From: G025836975 sp048751585
GTDB taxonomy: Bacteria > Pseudomonadota > Gammaproteobacteria > Burkholderiales > Burkholderiaceae_B
Direction: 5' to 3'
Assembly: GCF_048751585.1 (NCBI RefSeq)
Contig: NZ_JAZHOB010000006.1
Coordinates: forward strand, 1-64,000
Length of the DNA: 64,000 bases
This document shows, one piece after another, positions 1-8,316 of this stretch (position 1 is its first letter; each line of letters opens with the position of its first letter). The position numbers and the translations under genes are program-made. Under the pieces are notes generated by a model that was given only the letters and a program-made list of their open reading frames with translations, made no database searches and was not told the DNA's origin.

Positions 1-351
1 TGATCTCGTCTTGCATCTTCATACTCATGGTGATTTCCTAAATTATCACCTGAGCAGGATTTCAGTGGGTCATTACATCTGCGGCAGACACTGCCGGACT
101 GACATCGCCAAACTGGCGCGTTCGATGTCCAAGAAAGGGTTGCTCGCCAGACAATGCGGCGTGCGAGGGATTCTTCGGACGCCTGAAAACGGAGATGATC
201 TATCCAAGAAACTGGCGGGACGTCACTCTGGAAGACTTCATGGAGCGGATCGACGGCTATATTCGCTGGTACAACGAGCGCCGGATTAAGCTCTCCCTTG
301 GTGGGCATAGCCCCATCAAATATCGTCAGGCGTTGGGATTGATGGCTATAT
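1..351 (+). pseudogene. IS3-family transposase orfB, C-terminal fragment, frameshifted
   Basis: The last part of the DDE integrase-type transposase is recognisable: a block reading GCSPDNAACEGFFGRLKTEM, then a segment with YIRWYNERRIKLSLG, ending in a stop at 351. The block before it (RSMSKKG) is in another frame. Removing one G from the GGG run at 137-139 rejoins SMSKKG to CSPDNAAC, so a one-base insertion breaks the gene. The upstream part before about position 100 matches the family poorly. The 5' portion is beyond the window edge. The fragment cannot encode an active enzyme. Family assignment is from motif recognition only. Confidence 0.75.
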
Positions 352-384
352 AAATAAACTGTCCAAGAAAACGTCCGCACCCCT
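1..384 (+). mobile_element. Right end of a decayed IS3-family insertion sequence
   Basis: The window opens inside an IS3-family element. The 3' end of its orfB-type transposase reading frame is followed by a short tail reading CTGTCCAAGAAAACGTC and then a CGCACCCC run, which resembles the terminal inverted repeat of IS3-group elements. The outer boundary near 384 is approximate. The left end lies outside the window, so no paired repeat or target duplication can be checked. The element looks dead because its transposase is frameshifted. Confidence 0.6.
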
Positions 385-506
385 GACTAGGACATAATGA
401 TTTGTCAGCAACACATCTTTCCTTGATGTGTACGACTTTCGTTGTAATGCCGCCGCGCTATCTAGCTAGGTATAGTTATGACAGAGATCCAGAATCTTCA
501 AGGTCG

Positions 507-535
507 GCACATGGGGGGCGTTACCCCCCATGTGC
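507..535 (-). terminator. Hairpin after the Bug protein gene
   Basis: A perfect inverted repeat with 12-base arms (GCACATGGGGGG and CCCCCCATGTGC) and a 5-base loop lies eight bases beyond the stop of the minus-strand gene ending at 543. No clear T-run follows on that strand, so it is a terminator-like hairpin and not a textbook one. Confidence 0.55.
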
Positions 536-542
536 ATCACTG

Positions 543-1565
543 TCATTGAAGCTTTTTGTCGGCAAATACATTTTTGAGTATTTTGTCCCACTTCACGCTT
601 TCCGCTTGAAACATGGTTTGAAACTCTTGTGGAGTAGTAAATACAGGCTCTACGCCTATTTCCGCCAGCTTCACTCGCATCTCGTCTTGCTCCAATGCTT
701 CGGCGACAGCTTTGTTCAACTTAAGCACAATGTCGGAGGGGACATCGGCGGGCCCCCATAAAGCGAACCAAGTTGAGTAATCCAATTCCGGTAAGCCAGC
801 TTCCTCAGTGGTGGGTATGTCAGGAAGCGAAGCAATGCGTTTTTTTTGCATGACCGCTAATGCTTTTAGCCTGCCTGCCTTCACCATGCCGACCACCTGA
901 GACGCCGTTCCCATTACGAACTGGACCTCGCCACTCACCGCTGCAACGATGGCGGGACTGCCTCCCCGATAAGGTACATGGGTGGTCTGGATATCCGCTA
1001 CGGTGTTTAGCAATTCGCCAGCCAAATGATCGGCGCCCCCGATTCCCGATGAGCCAAAGTTAAGTTCGTTTGGATGAGCTTTGGCATAAGCAATAAATTC
1101 TCGAAGACTATTGACGGGAAGATTGGGGTTGATTGCTACCAGATTCGCTGCCGATGTAAGTAGAGTAATAGGCGTGAAATCCTTCACCGGATCGTAGGGA
1201 AGCTTGAACTGATAAGTCGAGGAAATCATACCAATGTGATACACGAGCAAGGTGTATCCATCGGGTTTTGCACGGGCTACGCTGGCGGCTCCTATTGTGC
1301 CTCCGGCTCCAGGCAAATTTTGCACGATGAACGACTGATTGAACTTGTTGCCGAGCTTTTCAGCCACCATCCGCGCAATGATATCCGTGCCTCCTCCTGG
1401 GGCGAACGGTACGACTATGGTGACAGGTCTATCGGGATAGCTAGCAGTTGCTCTGCTTGGCGCGGCATACACAATAAGAAGCACTGCCATCAGGCTGGCC
1501 GGGACTATGGGCGTCAAATATATTCGCCTGATGTGTTCAAAGAATGGGAAGCGTTGAAATAGCAT
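543..1565 (-). CDS. Tripartite tricarboxylate transporter binding protein, Bug/TctC family
   Basis: The 340-residue protein starts with an N-terminal hydrophobic export signal (around residues 18-40) and continues with the family signature YPDRPVTIVVPFAPGGGTD. Later come the GAGG and KPDGYT blocks, typical of the Bug ligand pocket. Such proteins bind carboxylates or other small organic acids in the periplasm. No TctA/TctB membrane genes are nearby, so it is an orphan binding protein, as is usual in this bacterial family. It lies beside a GntR regulator and a hydroxyacid dehydrogenase and shares an operator-like sequence with them, so it probably serves that small catabolic locus. The ligand is unknown. 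Confidence 0.92.
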   Translation of the reverse strand: MLFQRFPFFEHIRRIYLTPIVPASLMAVLLIVYAAPSRATASYPDRPVTIVVPFAPGGGTDIIARMVAEKLGNKFNQSFIVQNLPGAGGTIGAASVARAKPDGYTLLVYHIGMISSTYQFKLPYDPVKDFTPITLLTSAANLVAINPNLPVNSLREFIAYAKAHPNELNFGSSGIGGADHLAGELLNTVADIQTTHVPYRGGSPAIVAAVSGEVQFVMGTASQVVGMVKAGRLKALAVMQKKRIASLPDIPTTEEAGLPELDYSTWFALWGPADVPSDIVLKLNKAVAEALEQDEMRVKLAEIGVEPVFTTPQEFQTMFQAESVKWDKILKNVFADKKLQ

Positions 1566-1650
1566 GCATGTCTCCTAGTTGTATAGGCAAGGCAGGCCAT
1601 AAAGGCTCAGAGCTTGCCTGTGTTCTGATTTTTTGTATTAAACCATAATA

Positions 1651-1680
1651 TTGACAATCAAGCATAAATTGTCTGCAATT
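1651..1680. promoter_or_regulatory. Operator-like element A, likely GntR site
   Basis: The element reads TTGACAAT, six bases, TAAATTGT, two bases, GCAATT. It contains a perfect inverted pair GACAAT-N9-ATTGTC. An aligned copy with identical spacing lies at 3064-3093. It sits about 90 bases upstream of the Bug gene start. The adjacent FadR-type regulator is the obvious candidate to bind it, but that is an inference. Confidence 0.55.
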
Positions 1681-2245
1681 AAATTATGTTTGTGTATAGT
1701 ATATCTATGTGTGTAAGTTGAAAATTATAAATGTGTTGTTTATATTTTTATATTGTCCCGTTATTTATATATATAGTAGACAATATGTCAAAGTAGAAGG
1801 GGAATTGTCGAAAATCGAGCTTTTACATGTGCAATTTCTTGAGGGGGCCGGTATTCTCGTGTCCAGGCTCGCTCAGCATGCTTGCATGGACTAGCGTTAT
1901 GTATAGAGATTTTTGTATGGGTTTTTTAATTGCCCGTGATAGTGCGATGGCTTACGGCGCATTGTTCTACGCGACTCAAGTAGCGCGTCTTTACATCAGA
2001 GATTAGACGTTGAGCATTTTTAGATATGGGTATAGTCGGGCGCGCCGAGCACTTCGTGTAGCCACTGCTACCGGGTTTGATATGTTTGGTCCGGCCGAGC
2101 AAGGCATAGCAAATCGCACTCAGATAGCAGCTTGATGCGTATCAAGTGCTCATGGATTTGCGAATTATGGAGCTGGTAGGAAAGATTTGAAGAACACACC
2201 TTGAGGCACAGTTGGCTGGCTTAATAATGTTCAGTCTTAAATTTT
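1681..2245. other. AT-rich intergenic stretch without a recognised gene
   Basis: This stretch lies between a minus-strand Bug gene and the 3' end of a minus-strand regulator gene. It is clearly more AT-rich than its surroundings. The one open frame in it (1709-1894) has no recognisable motif, codon bias or ribosome binding site. I see no supported gene or RNA here. Confidence 0.5.
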
Positions 2246-2944
2246 TTATAAGGTGTGTTCATAATGATTCGGCGCTTGGCGAGCGACGGTGTCGAGCATG
2301 CGTTGCTTACCAATAAGGACATGTTCTTCAAATGCGTCAGCAGCTTCCTTCGCTTGACCATTGCGCAGTGCTTCCATTATCCGCAGGTGCTCCTCATGCG
2401 AGTTCCGCATTTGAGCAATAGTGTAAACACCTTGTCGTATGTAAAGAGTTAGTTCCGCTTCTATTCCGTCGTTCGCTTCAATCAGCCGTGGGTTTTTCGT
2501 GGCTGCCATGAGGTGCTTATGGAAAGCCTGATTCAAGTCATAATAGGCGGCACTATCACGACGTTGCATGGCACTATCCATATCTTCCATCAGCTTGATC
2601 AACAGTGCTTCTTCTTCTACCTCTAGGCGAGAGGCGATAAGCCTTCCCGAAACATGTGCCAGTCCTGCACGAACATCGTACAAATCCAGAGCTTCTTCGA
2701 GTGAGATCTTGCGCACTTCGGCGCCTCGGTTCGGTACGATATGAACCAAGCCGGTTCGCTCAAGAGACCGCAGAGCTTCGCGAGCGGAGTTTCGTCCAAC
2801 ACCTAATTGAGTAGCCAGCGCTTGTTCGTTGACCCGGTCCCCTGGTTTTAGTTGCCCGGTTGCGATCATCTCACGTACTCGATTGCGGATATCGTCAAGC
2901 CGAACACTAATCGTTTCCGAGTTGCGTGGATTTACTTTGTTCAT
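2246..2944 (-). CDS. GntR-family transcriptional regulator, FadR/FCD type
   Basis: An N-terminal winged helix-turn-helix (motif LGVGRNSAREALRSLERTGL) is followed by an all-helical FCD ligand domain with a metal-binding type histidine pattern (NQAFHKHL, later HEEHLRIMEAL). From the ATG at 2944 the protein is 232 residues, typical of the subfamily. An upstream in-frame GTG at 2986 would add 14 residues, and neither start has a strong ribosome binding site. It is divergent from the dehydrogenase gene at 3188, and the duplicated element at 3064-3093 lies between the two starts. It probably represses the dehydrogenase and the Bug gene until an organic acid binds the FCD domain. The effector is unknown. 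Confidence 0.9.
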   Translation of the reverse strand: MNKVNPRNSETISVRLDDIRNRVREMIATGQLKPGDRVNEQALATQLGVGRNSAREALRSLERTGLVHIVPNRGAEVRKISLEEALDLYDVRAGLAHVSGRLIASRLEVEEEALLIKLMEDMDSAMQRRDSAAYYDLNQAFHKHLMAATKNPRLIEANDGIEAELTLYIRQGVYTIAQMRNSHEEHLRIMEALRNGQAKEAADAFEEHVLIGKQRMLDTVARQAPNHYEHTL

Positions 2945-3063
2945 GGTTCTCATAGGGGGTAAGGCATGCATACTACGGGTGGCCACAGGGCCCTGAAGCT
3001 TCTTAAGTATAGTAAAGAAGTGGGTCGATTGACATGTGATCTATGGAATTTTTTGTCTTTATG

Positions 3064-3093
3064 TTGACAATTTTACTATAATTGTTCGCAATT
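3064..3093. promoter_or_regulatory. Operator-like element B, likely GntR site
   Basis: The element reads TTGACAAT, six bases, ATAATTGT, two bases, GCAATT, the same blocks and spacing as the copy at 1651-1680. It lies in the divergent region between the GntR regulator and the hydroxyacid dehydrogenase, which would allow one regulator to control itself, the dehydrogenase and the Bug gene. Confidence 0.55.
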
Positions 3094-3187
3094 TTCCAGT
3101 GCAGCCTAAATTCACGCTAATGTTGGCTGGCGAGTAGTCGATGGCTAAAAGTATGTTACTGGAGCTGGAGTATCAAAAGGAGATGAA

Positions 3188-4087
3188 ATGAAGGAGCGAA
3201 TCGGCCTTGTTGGAGTAGGACTTTTGGGCGAAGCGCTGGCGCGTCGGATGGTGCAGCGGGGATGGAGTGTGACAGCCTGGGATCGCGATGCGCCCCGCTT
3301 GCAACTGGCCAGTTCGATCGGGACGGCTACTGCCGATAGTCCACAGGATGTCATCAATTGCTCCGACGTGGTTCTGCTTTGTGTCTTGGATACTGAAGCG
3401 GTGCGCCAGTGCGTCTTTGGAGAGCATCGCCTGGCTGGGACCCAGCAGAATAGAGGTAAGCTGCTGATCGACATGTCTACCATTGATCCGCAGGCCACCC
3501 GTGATTTCGCGGTGCGCGCGGCTGCAGAAGCTGGTTTGCGTTGGGTGGATGCGCCCGTTTCCGGAGGACCGGGAGCCGCCCTGGACGGCGCATTGACCAT
3601 CATGGCGGGTGGCTCGCCCGAAGATTTTCGACAGGCAGAACCCGTGTTGCGCGACCTGGGCGCACAGGTCACCTTGATGGGGCCTTGTGGCAGCGGCCAA
3701 ACCGCCAAGATCATCAATCAGGCTATCGTTGGCGTTGGCTATACCTTGATGACAGAGGCTGTTTTGCTGGCAGAGGCTGCGGGTATTGACGTAGCGCGGC
3801 TGCCTCAATGTCTGTCGAATGGCCTAGCCGACAGTGTCCTGCTGCAGCGACTGTACCCGCGCATCGCACAGCGCGATTTTGATGCGCCCACGGGTTACGC
3901 CCGCCAGCTACTTAAGGATCTGAAAGCCGTTACGGCGTTCGCGCGAGATCATGGTCGGGATTTGCCTTTGATTGATTGTGCTCAAACGCTTTACAGCCTG
4001 TACGTGGAAGACGGCCATGGCTTCGCTGAGTCGGCATCGCTGATCCGTCTGTATGAAGCGGCCCTCGACGCAGTGGAAGAACAATGA
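3188..4087 (+). CDS. NAD(P)-dependent 3-hydroxyacid dehydrogenase, 3-hydroxyisobutyrate dehydrogenase family
   Basis: The protein has 299 residues, the usual length. The N-terminal Rossmann fold carries GLVGVGLLGEALARRM. The substrate-binding signature is DAPVSGGPGAALDGALTIMAGG, and GSGQTAKIINQ carries the catalytic-lysine region (K in the T-x-K-x-x-N pattern). Members oxidise 3-hydroxyisobutyrate, or reduce tartronate semialdehyde and related beta-hydroxyacids, in the cytoplasm. AAGGAG stands just before the ATG. Divergence from a FadR-type regulator and the Bug gene nearby suggest an inducible organic-acid pathway. The exact substrate cannot be read from the sequence. Confidence 0.9.
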   Translation: MKERIGLVGVGLLGEALARRMVQRGWSVTAWDRDAPRLQLASSIGTATADSPQDVINCSDVVLLCVLDTEAVRQCVFGEHRLAGTQQNRGKLLIDMSTIDPQATRDFAVRAAAEAGLRWVDAPVSGGPGAALDGALTIMAGGSPEDFRQAEPVLRDLGAQVTLMGPCGSGQTAKIINQAIVGVGYTLMTEAVLLAEAAGIDVARLPQCLSNGLADSVLLQRLYPRIAQRDFDAPTGYARQLLKDLKAVTAFARDHGRDLPLIDCAQTLYSLYVEDGHGFAESASLIRLYEAALDAVEEQ

Positions 4088-4300
4088 ATACAAGGCCGTG
4101 GGGTTGAGCCTTTGGGTCGACGTGTACCAGTATTTCCGATGGCTCAGCGTCAATCCCTATCTTTGATTGAGAGTGCCGGTCTTTCACTATGATGATAGTC
4201 GGCGGCGACGATGGCAAGTGCTGATCCATGGTATCTACACAGGTTCGCGTAGTAACAGGCAGCATCTGGCGGGTCAAAGTGAATTGGACTCAACGCTCGA

Positions 4301-5155
4301 CTATCCAAATCCTCCTTGGGCTAGCCTGTATCGGGTCAGGCGCACATCCACTGTGATGGTGAGCTGCGTCAATGCCCGCGCTTTGGCCAGGCCCTCTGCG
4401 CTCGCCCGGTACAGGTGCGGCGTCATGGTGAGCAGGTCGGAGACCTGCTCCGCGTTCGACAACGGCACGGAATACTTCAGCGTGTCGGACTCCACGCGCT
4501 CGAAACCGGGCGGCCCGGCCTCACTATCCTTGCGTTCGGCCTTGATCGCAGGGTAGATGATTTCCCGCAGTTCTTGCAGATGGCGGGTGCCCGCATCCAC
4601 CTGCAACAGCTGGCCGCCGGGCTTAAGGACTCTGACGAATTCAGCATAGACCGGGAAACCGAACATGCAAAGTATCCAGTCCAGACTCGCGGACTGTATG
4701 GGAAGATTGGCATTGCTGCCCACCAGCCACATCATCTGCTTGTCTCGCCGGGCGGCAGCCTGGACAGCCCATTTGGAAATGTCCAGGCCTGCCAGGGCAA
4801 GTCTTGTGTCGGGGCCGGCGCTTGCCGCCAGGCTGCGCAGATAGTGGCCCTCGCCACATCCGGCGTCCAGGCAGCTTAGGGTCGCGCCGGCCGGCACATC
4901 TTTCAGAACCATTTGGCCTGCGGCCCGGGCAATGGGATCGTAGGCGCCGGTGCTCAGAAACCGCCGGCGCGATGCCACCATCTCCTTGCTGTCGCCCGGA
5001 TCGCGCGAACGCTTTTTTTGCACCGGAAGCAGGTGGACATAGCCTTGGCTGGAAATATCGAAGCAGTGGCTCGATACGCATTGCCAGGTATTTTCGCGGC
5101 GATGCAATGCCGCGCCATCGAGCGGGCAGGCCAAGGCTTCAAACGGAATCATCAT
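4301..5155 (-). CDS. rlmA: 23S rRNA (guanine745-N1)-methyltransferase RlmA
   Basis: This enzyme methylates G745 of 23S rRNA with S-adenosylmethionine. The 284-residue protein has the family's N-terminal zinc-finger region, the block GYVHLLPVQKKRSRDPGDS, and the SAM-binding motif LDAGCGEGHYL. The zinc site is unusual: the first pair, normally C-x2-C, is C10-x2-D13, whereas C26 and H30 are kept, with an extra C31. Whether it binds zinc with an Asp ligand or has lost zinc is open. It is a single gene on the minus strand, between a + strand catabolic gene and a + strand catabolic operon. Confidence 0.9.
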   Translation of the reverse strand: MMIPFEALACPLDGAALHRRENTWQCVSSHCFDISSQGYVHLLPVQKKRSRDPGDSKEMVASRRRFLSTGAYDPIARAAGQMVLKDVPAGATLSCLDAGCGEGHYLRSLAASAGPDTRLALAGLDISKWAVQAAARRDKQMMWLVGSNANLPIQSASLDWILCMFGFPVYAEFVRVLKPGGQLLQVDAGTRHLQELREIIYPAIKAERKDSEAGPPGFERVESDTLKYSVPLSNAEQVSDLLTMTPHLYRASAEGLAKARALTQLTITVDVRLTRYRLAQGGFG

Positions 5156-5286
5156 GTAGGAGGCTGGCGTGAAGGAAGGGAGAAGCGGAAGTCAAACAGT
5201 GTACTGAAGATTGCCTGCGTCGCCGCCGCCAAATCGGGGTATTCCATGATATTTGGTCTGGATAGGCCTGTGGTAAAACCAAAGGC

Positions 5287-6027
5287 ATGACAAGAGCCGC
5301 CATCATCATTCGAGCCCAAGACGAGGGCAAGCAGGGGTACGAGAAGGTTTTCCTGTTTCTGCGGGAGAAGCTGCTGGAAGGCGTGCTTCGCCCCGGAGAC
5401 TTGTTGCTGCCGGAACGAGAATTGGCCGAGCATCTGGAGGTCAGCAGGCCCGTGGTGCGCGAGGCGCTGCGCGCGCTGGCGATGATAGGCGTTGTCGAAA
5501 TACGCGAAAGGGTGGGTACTTTCGTGAAGAAGCCCGATGCCTCGGTCCTGGGCGATATTTTCGCCTTCACGCTGGCGCAGGATGGCGGGGTCATCGAAGA
5601 CATCATGCAAGCGCGCGTCGCCATCGAATGCCAGGCCATACGCCTGGCCTGTCAGCGGATCACTCCGCAGGATCTTGAAGACATCAGCCGCGCGCTTCTC
5701 GCCATCAAGGAAACGATAGATTCGCCGCAGGACGGCGGCATGGCGGATTTCCAGTTCCACTCGGCCATCGTGCGCGCCAGCAAGTCCGACACGCTGATCA
5801 GCATGTACAAGGCAATGCAGCCCTTGTTCATCCGCCTGCATACGGAAAGGCGCGGAGTCGTCGAGCGGGACCCCGACCTTAAATTGCAAATCATAGAAGA
5901 CCACCGGAAGATCTTCCGCGCCCTTGCAGAGAAAGACGAGCAGAGCGCAGATGAACAGCTCCGTATTCATTTTCAAATTGGAGACGAAAGGCGATATCAG
6001 GCGACTTTTAAAACGGCGTTGAAATAG
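5287..6027 (+). CDS. GntR-family regulator, FadR/FCD type, of the following catabolic operon
   Basis: The 246-residue protein has a winged helix-turn-helix near residues 15-85 (LLLPERELAEHLEVSRPVVREALR) and a C-terminal FCD domain. It is the first gene of a same-strand run of genes for a dehydrogenase, an ABC transporter, a sugar-phosphate isomerase and a sugar kinase, all closely spaced, so it most likely controls that operon in response to a substrate or intermediate. Just upstream, TTTGGT at 5252-5257 and ACCAAA at 5278-5283 form a loose inverted pair that could be part of an operator. This is suggestive only. Confidence 0.9.
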   Translation: MTRAAIIIRAQDEGKQGYEKVFLFLREKLLEGVLRPGDLLLPERELAEHLEVSRPVVREALRALAMIGVVEIRERVGTFVKKPDASVLGDIFAFTLAQDGGVIEDIMQARVAIECQAIRLACQRITPQDLEDISRALLAIKETIDSPQDGGMADFQFHSAIVRASKSDTLISMYKAMQPLFIRLHTERRGVVERDPDLKLQIIEDHRKIFRALAEKDEQSADEQLRIHFQIGDERRYQATFKTALK

Positions 6028-6067
6028 GCGTGCCGCAAGCGGCGCCTGGAAGGAGACGAGTGCGAAC

Positions 6068-6970
6068 ATGATAAGAAAGGTGGGTTTCATTGGCTTGGGC
6101 ACGATGGGCCGGCGTATGGCGGCCAATCTCATCAAGGCGGGTTACGAGCTTGTGGTGCACGATGTTGTGCCGAATGCCGTCCAGGATGCGGTCGCACTGG
6201 GCGCCAGCGCGGCCGCCACGGTAAGCGAGTTGGGAAGCCGGTCGGATGCCGTCGTCCTCATGCTGCCGAACACGCCGGATGTGCAATCGGTCATCTACGG
6301 CGGCGAGGGCTTGTCGAGCCACCCGCCAGCGCAAAATCTGATTATCGACATGAGCACGATTTCGCCCGTGGCGGCGCGCCAGATCGGCGCCGACCTGGCC
6401 GCGGAAGGAATCGCCTTCCTGGATGCGCCGGTATCGGGCGGCCCGGTGGGCGCCCAGGAAGGCAGCCTTACCATCATGGCCGGAGGCCAGGCGCATGCTT
6501 TCGAAGTGGCACGGCCTGTACTGGCAGCGATGGGGACAACGATTACCCATGTTGGATCGGCAGGCGCCGGCCAGACCTTGAAGCTATGCAATCAACTGAT
6601 CTGCGGGATCAACATCCAGGCCATCTGCGAAGCCCTGGCCTTGGGGCGGGCGGCAGGCGTCGACCTGCAAATATTGCGCCAGGTATTGATGGGCGGATCG
6701 GCGGCATCGTGGATGCTGGACAAGCTTGGGCCAGCCATGATAAATGGCGAGGCCAAGGCGGGCTTTCGCATTGATTTGATGCTGAAGGATTTGAAGCTCG
6801 TGCAAGAGCTGGCCTTTGATTTGTCCGTGCCGCTACCCGCCAGTGCTTTGGTCACCACGCAGTATCTCGAGGCGCGGGCTCATGGCGAAGGGGCCAACGG
6901 CAACCAGGCCTTGTTTTCCGTGTATGACCGCAGTGCGAATCAAACCAGGACGCGGGAGAAATCCGCATGA
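6068..6970 (+). CDS. NAD(P)-dependent 3-hydroxyacid dehydrogenase / tartronate-semialdehyde reductase family
   Basis: The 300-residue protein belongs to the 3-hydroxyisobutyrate dehydrogenase family. Its Rossmann motif is GFIGLGTMGRRMAANL, the substrate motif DAPVSGGPVGAQEGSLTIMAGG, and the catalytic-lysine segment GAGQTLKLCNQ. AAGGAG lies upstream of the ATG. Its stop overlaps the start of the first permease gene (ATGA), so it is translationally coupled to a transporter. Together with the RpiB-like and ribokinase-like genes it probably oxidises or reduces a hydroxy-acid intermediate of an imported sugar or sugar acid. The true substrate is unknown. Confidence 0.9.
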   Translation: MIRKVGFIGLGTMGRRMAANLIKAGYELVVHDVVPNAVQDAVALGASAAATVSELGSRSDAVVLMLPNTPDVQSVIYGGEGLSSHPPAQNLIIDMSTISPVAARQIGADLAAEGIAFLDAPVSGGPVGAQEGSLTIMAGGQAHAFEVARPVLAAMGTTITHVGSAGAGQTLKLCNQLICGINIQAICEALALGRAAGVDLQILRQVLMGGSAASWMLDKLGPAMINGEAKAGFRIDLMLKDLKLVQELAFDLSVPLPASALVTTQYLEARAHGEGANGNQALFSVYDRSANQTRTREKSA

Positions 6971-7647
6971 CGAACCTGGATTTTTCCGTGGTGTTTGACC
7001 GATGGGATATGGTCCTTCAGGGCATATACCTGACGATCAGACTGACGTTGGTCGCGACGGCTTGCGGATTTGTGCTGGGCACCTTCTGCGCCATCGGCAA
7101 ACGCGGAAGGACACCCTGGCTCAGGAAAATATGCAGCGCTTACATCGAGGCGATCCGGAATACGCCATTGCTGGTGCAGATATTCCTGGTGTATTTCGGC
7201 TTGTCCAGCCTGGGCCTGTCATTGCCGGCAGTCACGGTGTCCATGATCGCGCTGACCATCAATGTAGGCGCTTACTCGGCGGAAATCATGAGGGCCGGTT
7301 TCGACTCGATCGAGAAAGGGCAGTTGGAAGCGGCGGAAACGCTGGGGCTATCCCGGCGGCAGATCTATTGGCATGTGGTGCTGAAGCAGGCGCTGGAGCG
7401 GGTTTATCCGGCATTGACCAGTCAATTTGTTCTTCTGATGCTGGCTTCGTCGATTTGCTCGCAGATATCGGCGGAAGAACTGACTGCCGTCGCCAACTTC
7501 ATTCAGTCCGATACCTATCGGCCATTTGAAACGTATATCGTTGTCGGCGCCCTCTATGTCGTGTTGTCCATTTTTTTAAGAATTCTGTTCTGGGCTTTCG
7601 GCTTGGCCATCTTTCGGCGCCGCAGAAATCTTGCGGCCTTTATCTAG
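6967..7647 (+). CDS. ABC transporter permease, polar amino-acid (HisM/GlnP) type
   Basis: The 226-residue inner-membrane protein has about five hydrophobic segments and the conserved cytoplasmic loop that docks on the ATPase (EAAETLGLSRRQIYWHVVLKQAL), preceded by EAIRNTPLLVQIFLVYFG, typical of the His/Glu/Gln uptake subfamily. It overlaps the dehydrogenase gene by four bases and is followed after 12 bases by a second permease. The pair would form the heterodimeric channel for the importer whose ATPase and binding protein are encoded next. Confidence 0.93.
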   Translation: MTNLDFSVVFDRWDMVLQGIYLTIRLTLVATACGFVLGTFCAIGKRGRTPWLRKICSAYIEAIRNTPLLVQIFLVYFGLSSLGLSLPAVTVSMIALTINVGAYSAEIMRAGFDSIEKGQLEAAETLGLSRRQIYWHVVLKQALERVYPALTSQFVLLMLASSICSQISAEELTAVANFIQSDTYRPFETYIVVGALYVVLSIFLRILFWAFGLAIFRRRRNLAAFI

Positions 7648-7659
7648 GCGAGGTGAACG

Positions 7660-8316
7660 ATGGGTCAAAGCTTCGCTGCCGGATATTTGCTGTTTTTGTT
7701 GAAAGGCGCCTTATGGACTGTGGGGCTGTCCACCATCGCGCTGCTGTGCGGCGGCGTCCTGGCGCTGATTGTCGCGCTGTGCAGGATATCGACGCAAAAA
7801 TGGCTCAGGCTGGCCATGGCGTTTTATATACAAATCATTCAGGGTACGCCTGTTCTGGTGCTCATGTTCCTGATGTATTTCGGGCTCCCCGCCATCGGCT
7901 GGTCGGTGTCGCCGCTATTGGCCGCGTCGGTGTCCCTGTCGGTGTATGTCTCCGCCTACCTGGGTGAAAGTTGGCGCGGCGCCATTCAGTCCGTTCCGCA
8001 AGCCCAGTGGGAGGCCGCGGAATGCCTGGCCCTGTCGCGCACACAAAGGATGATGAAGGTCGTCCTGCCGCAGGCGATCAGAATCGCCACGCCGCCCACC
8101 GTGGGATTCATGGTCCAGATAATAAAGAACACATCCTTGGCCTCGGTCGTCGGATTCATCGAACTGGTAAGGGCCGGGCAAATCGTCAATAACACGACCT
8201 TCCAGCCCTTTCTCATCTATATGCTGATCGCAGTTCTTTACTTTTCAATGTGTTACCCGCTTTCGATATTCAGTCGAAAACTGGAGGCCAGGGCCGGAGA
8301 GAAATCCTATGCATAG
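7660..8316 (+). CDS. ABC transporter permease, polar amino-acid type, second subunit
   Basis: The 218-residue membrane protein is homologous in pattern to its upstream partner: IQGTPVLVLMFLMYFGLP near residue 65 and the EAA loop EAAECLALSRTQRMMKVVLPQA near residue 130. The start ATG at 7660 is preceded by GGCGAGGTGAACG, a usable ribosome binding site. Its end overlaps the ATPase gene by eight bases, so translation is coupled. It is the second half of the importer channel. Confidence 0.93.
   Translation: MGQSFAAGYLLFLLKGALWTVGLSTIALLCGGVLALIVALCRISTQKWLRLAMAFYIQIIQGTPVLVLMFLMYFGLPAIGWSVSPLLAASVSLSVYVSAYLGESWRGAIQSVPQAQWEAAECLALSRTQRMMKVVLPQAIRIATPPTVGFMVQIIKNTSLASVVGFIELVRAGQIVNNTTFQPFLIYMLIAVLYFSMCYPLSIFSRKLEARAGEKSYA

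Noticed and set aside
1709..1894. Open frame of 61 residues in an AT-rich stretch
   Set aside because: It has no ribosome binding site, no recognisable motif and low-complexity content, so it is probably chance.
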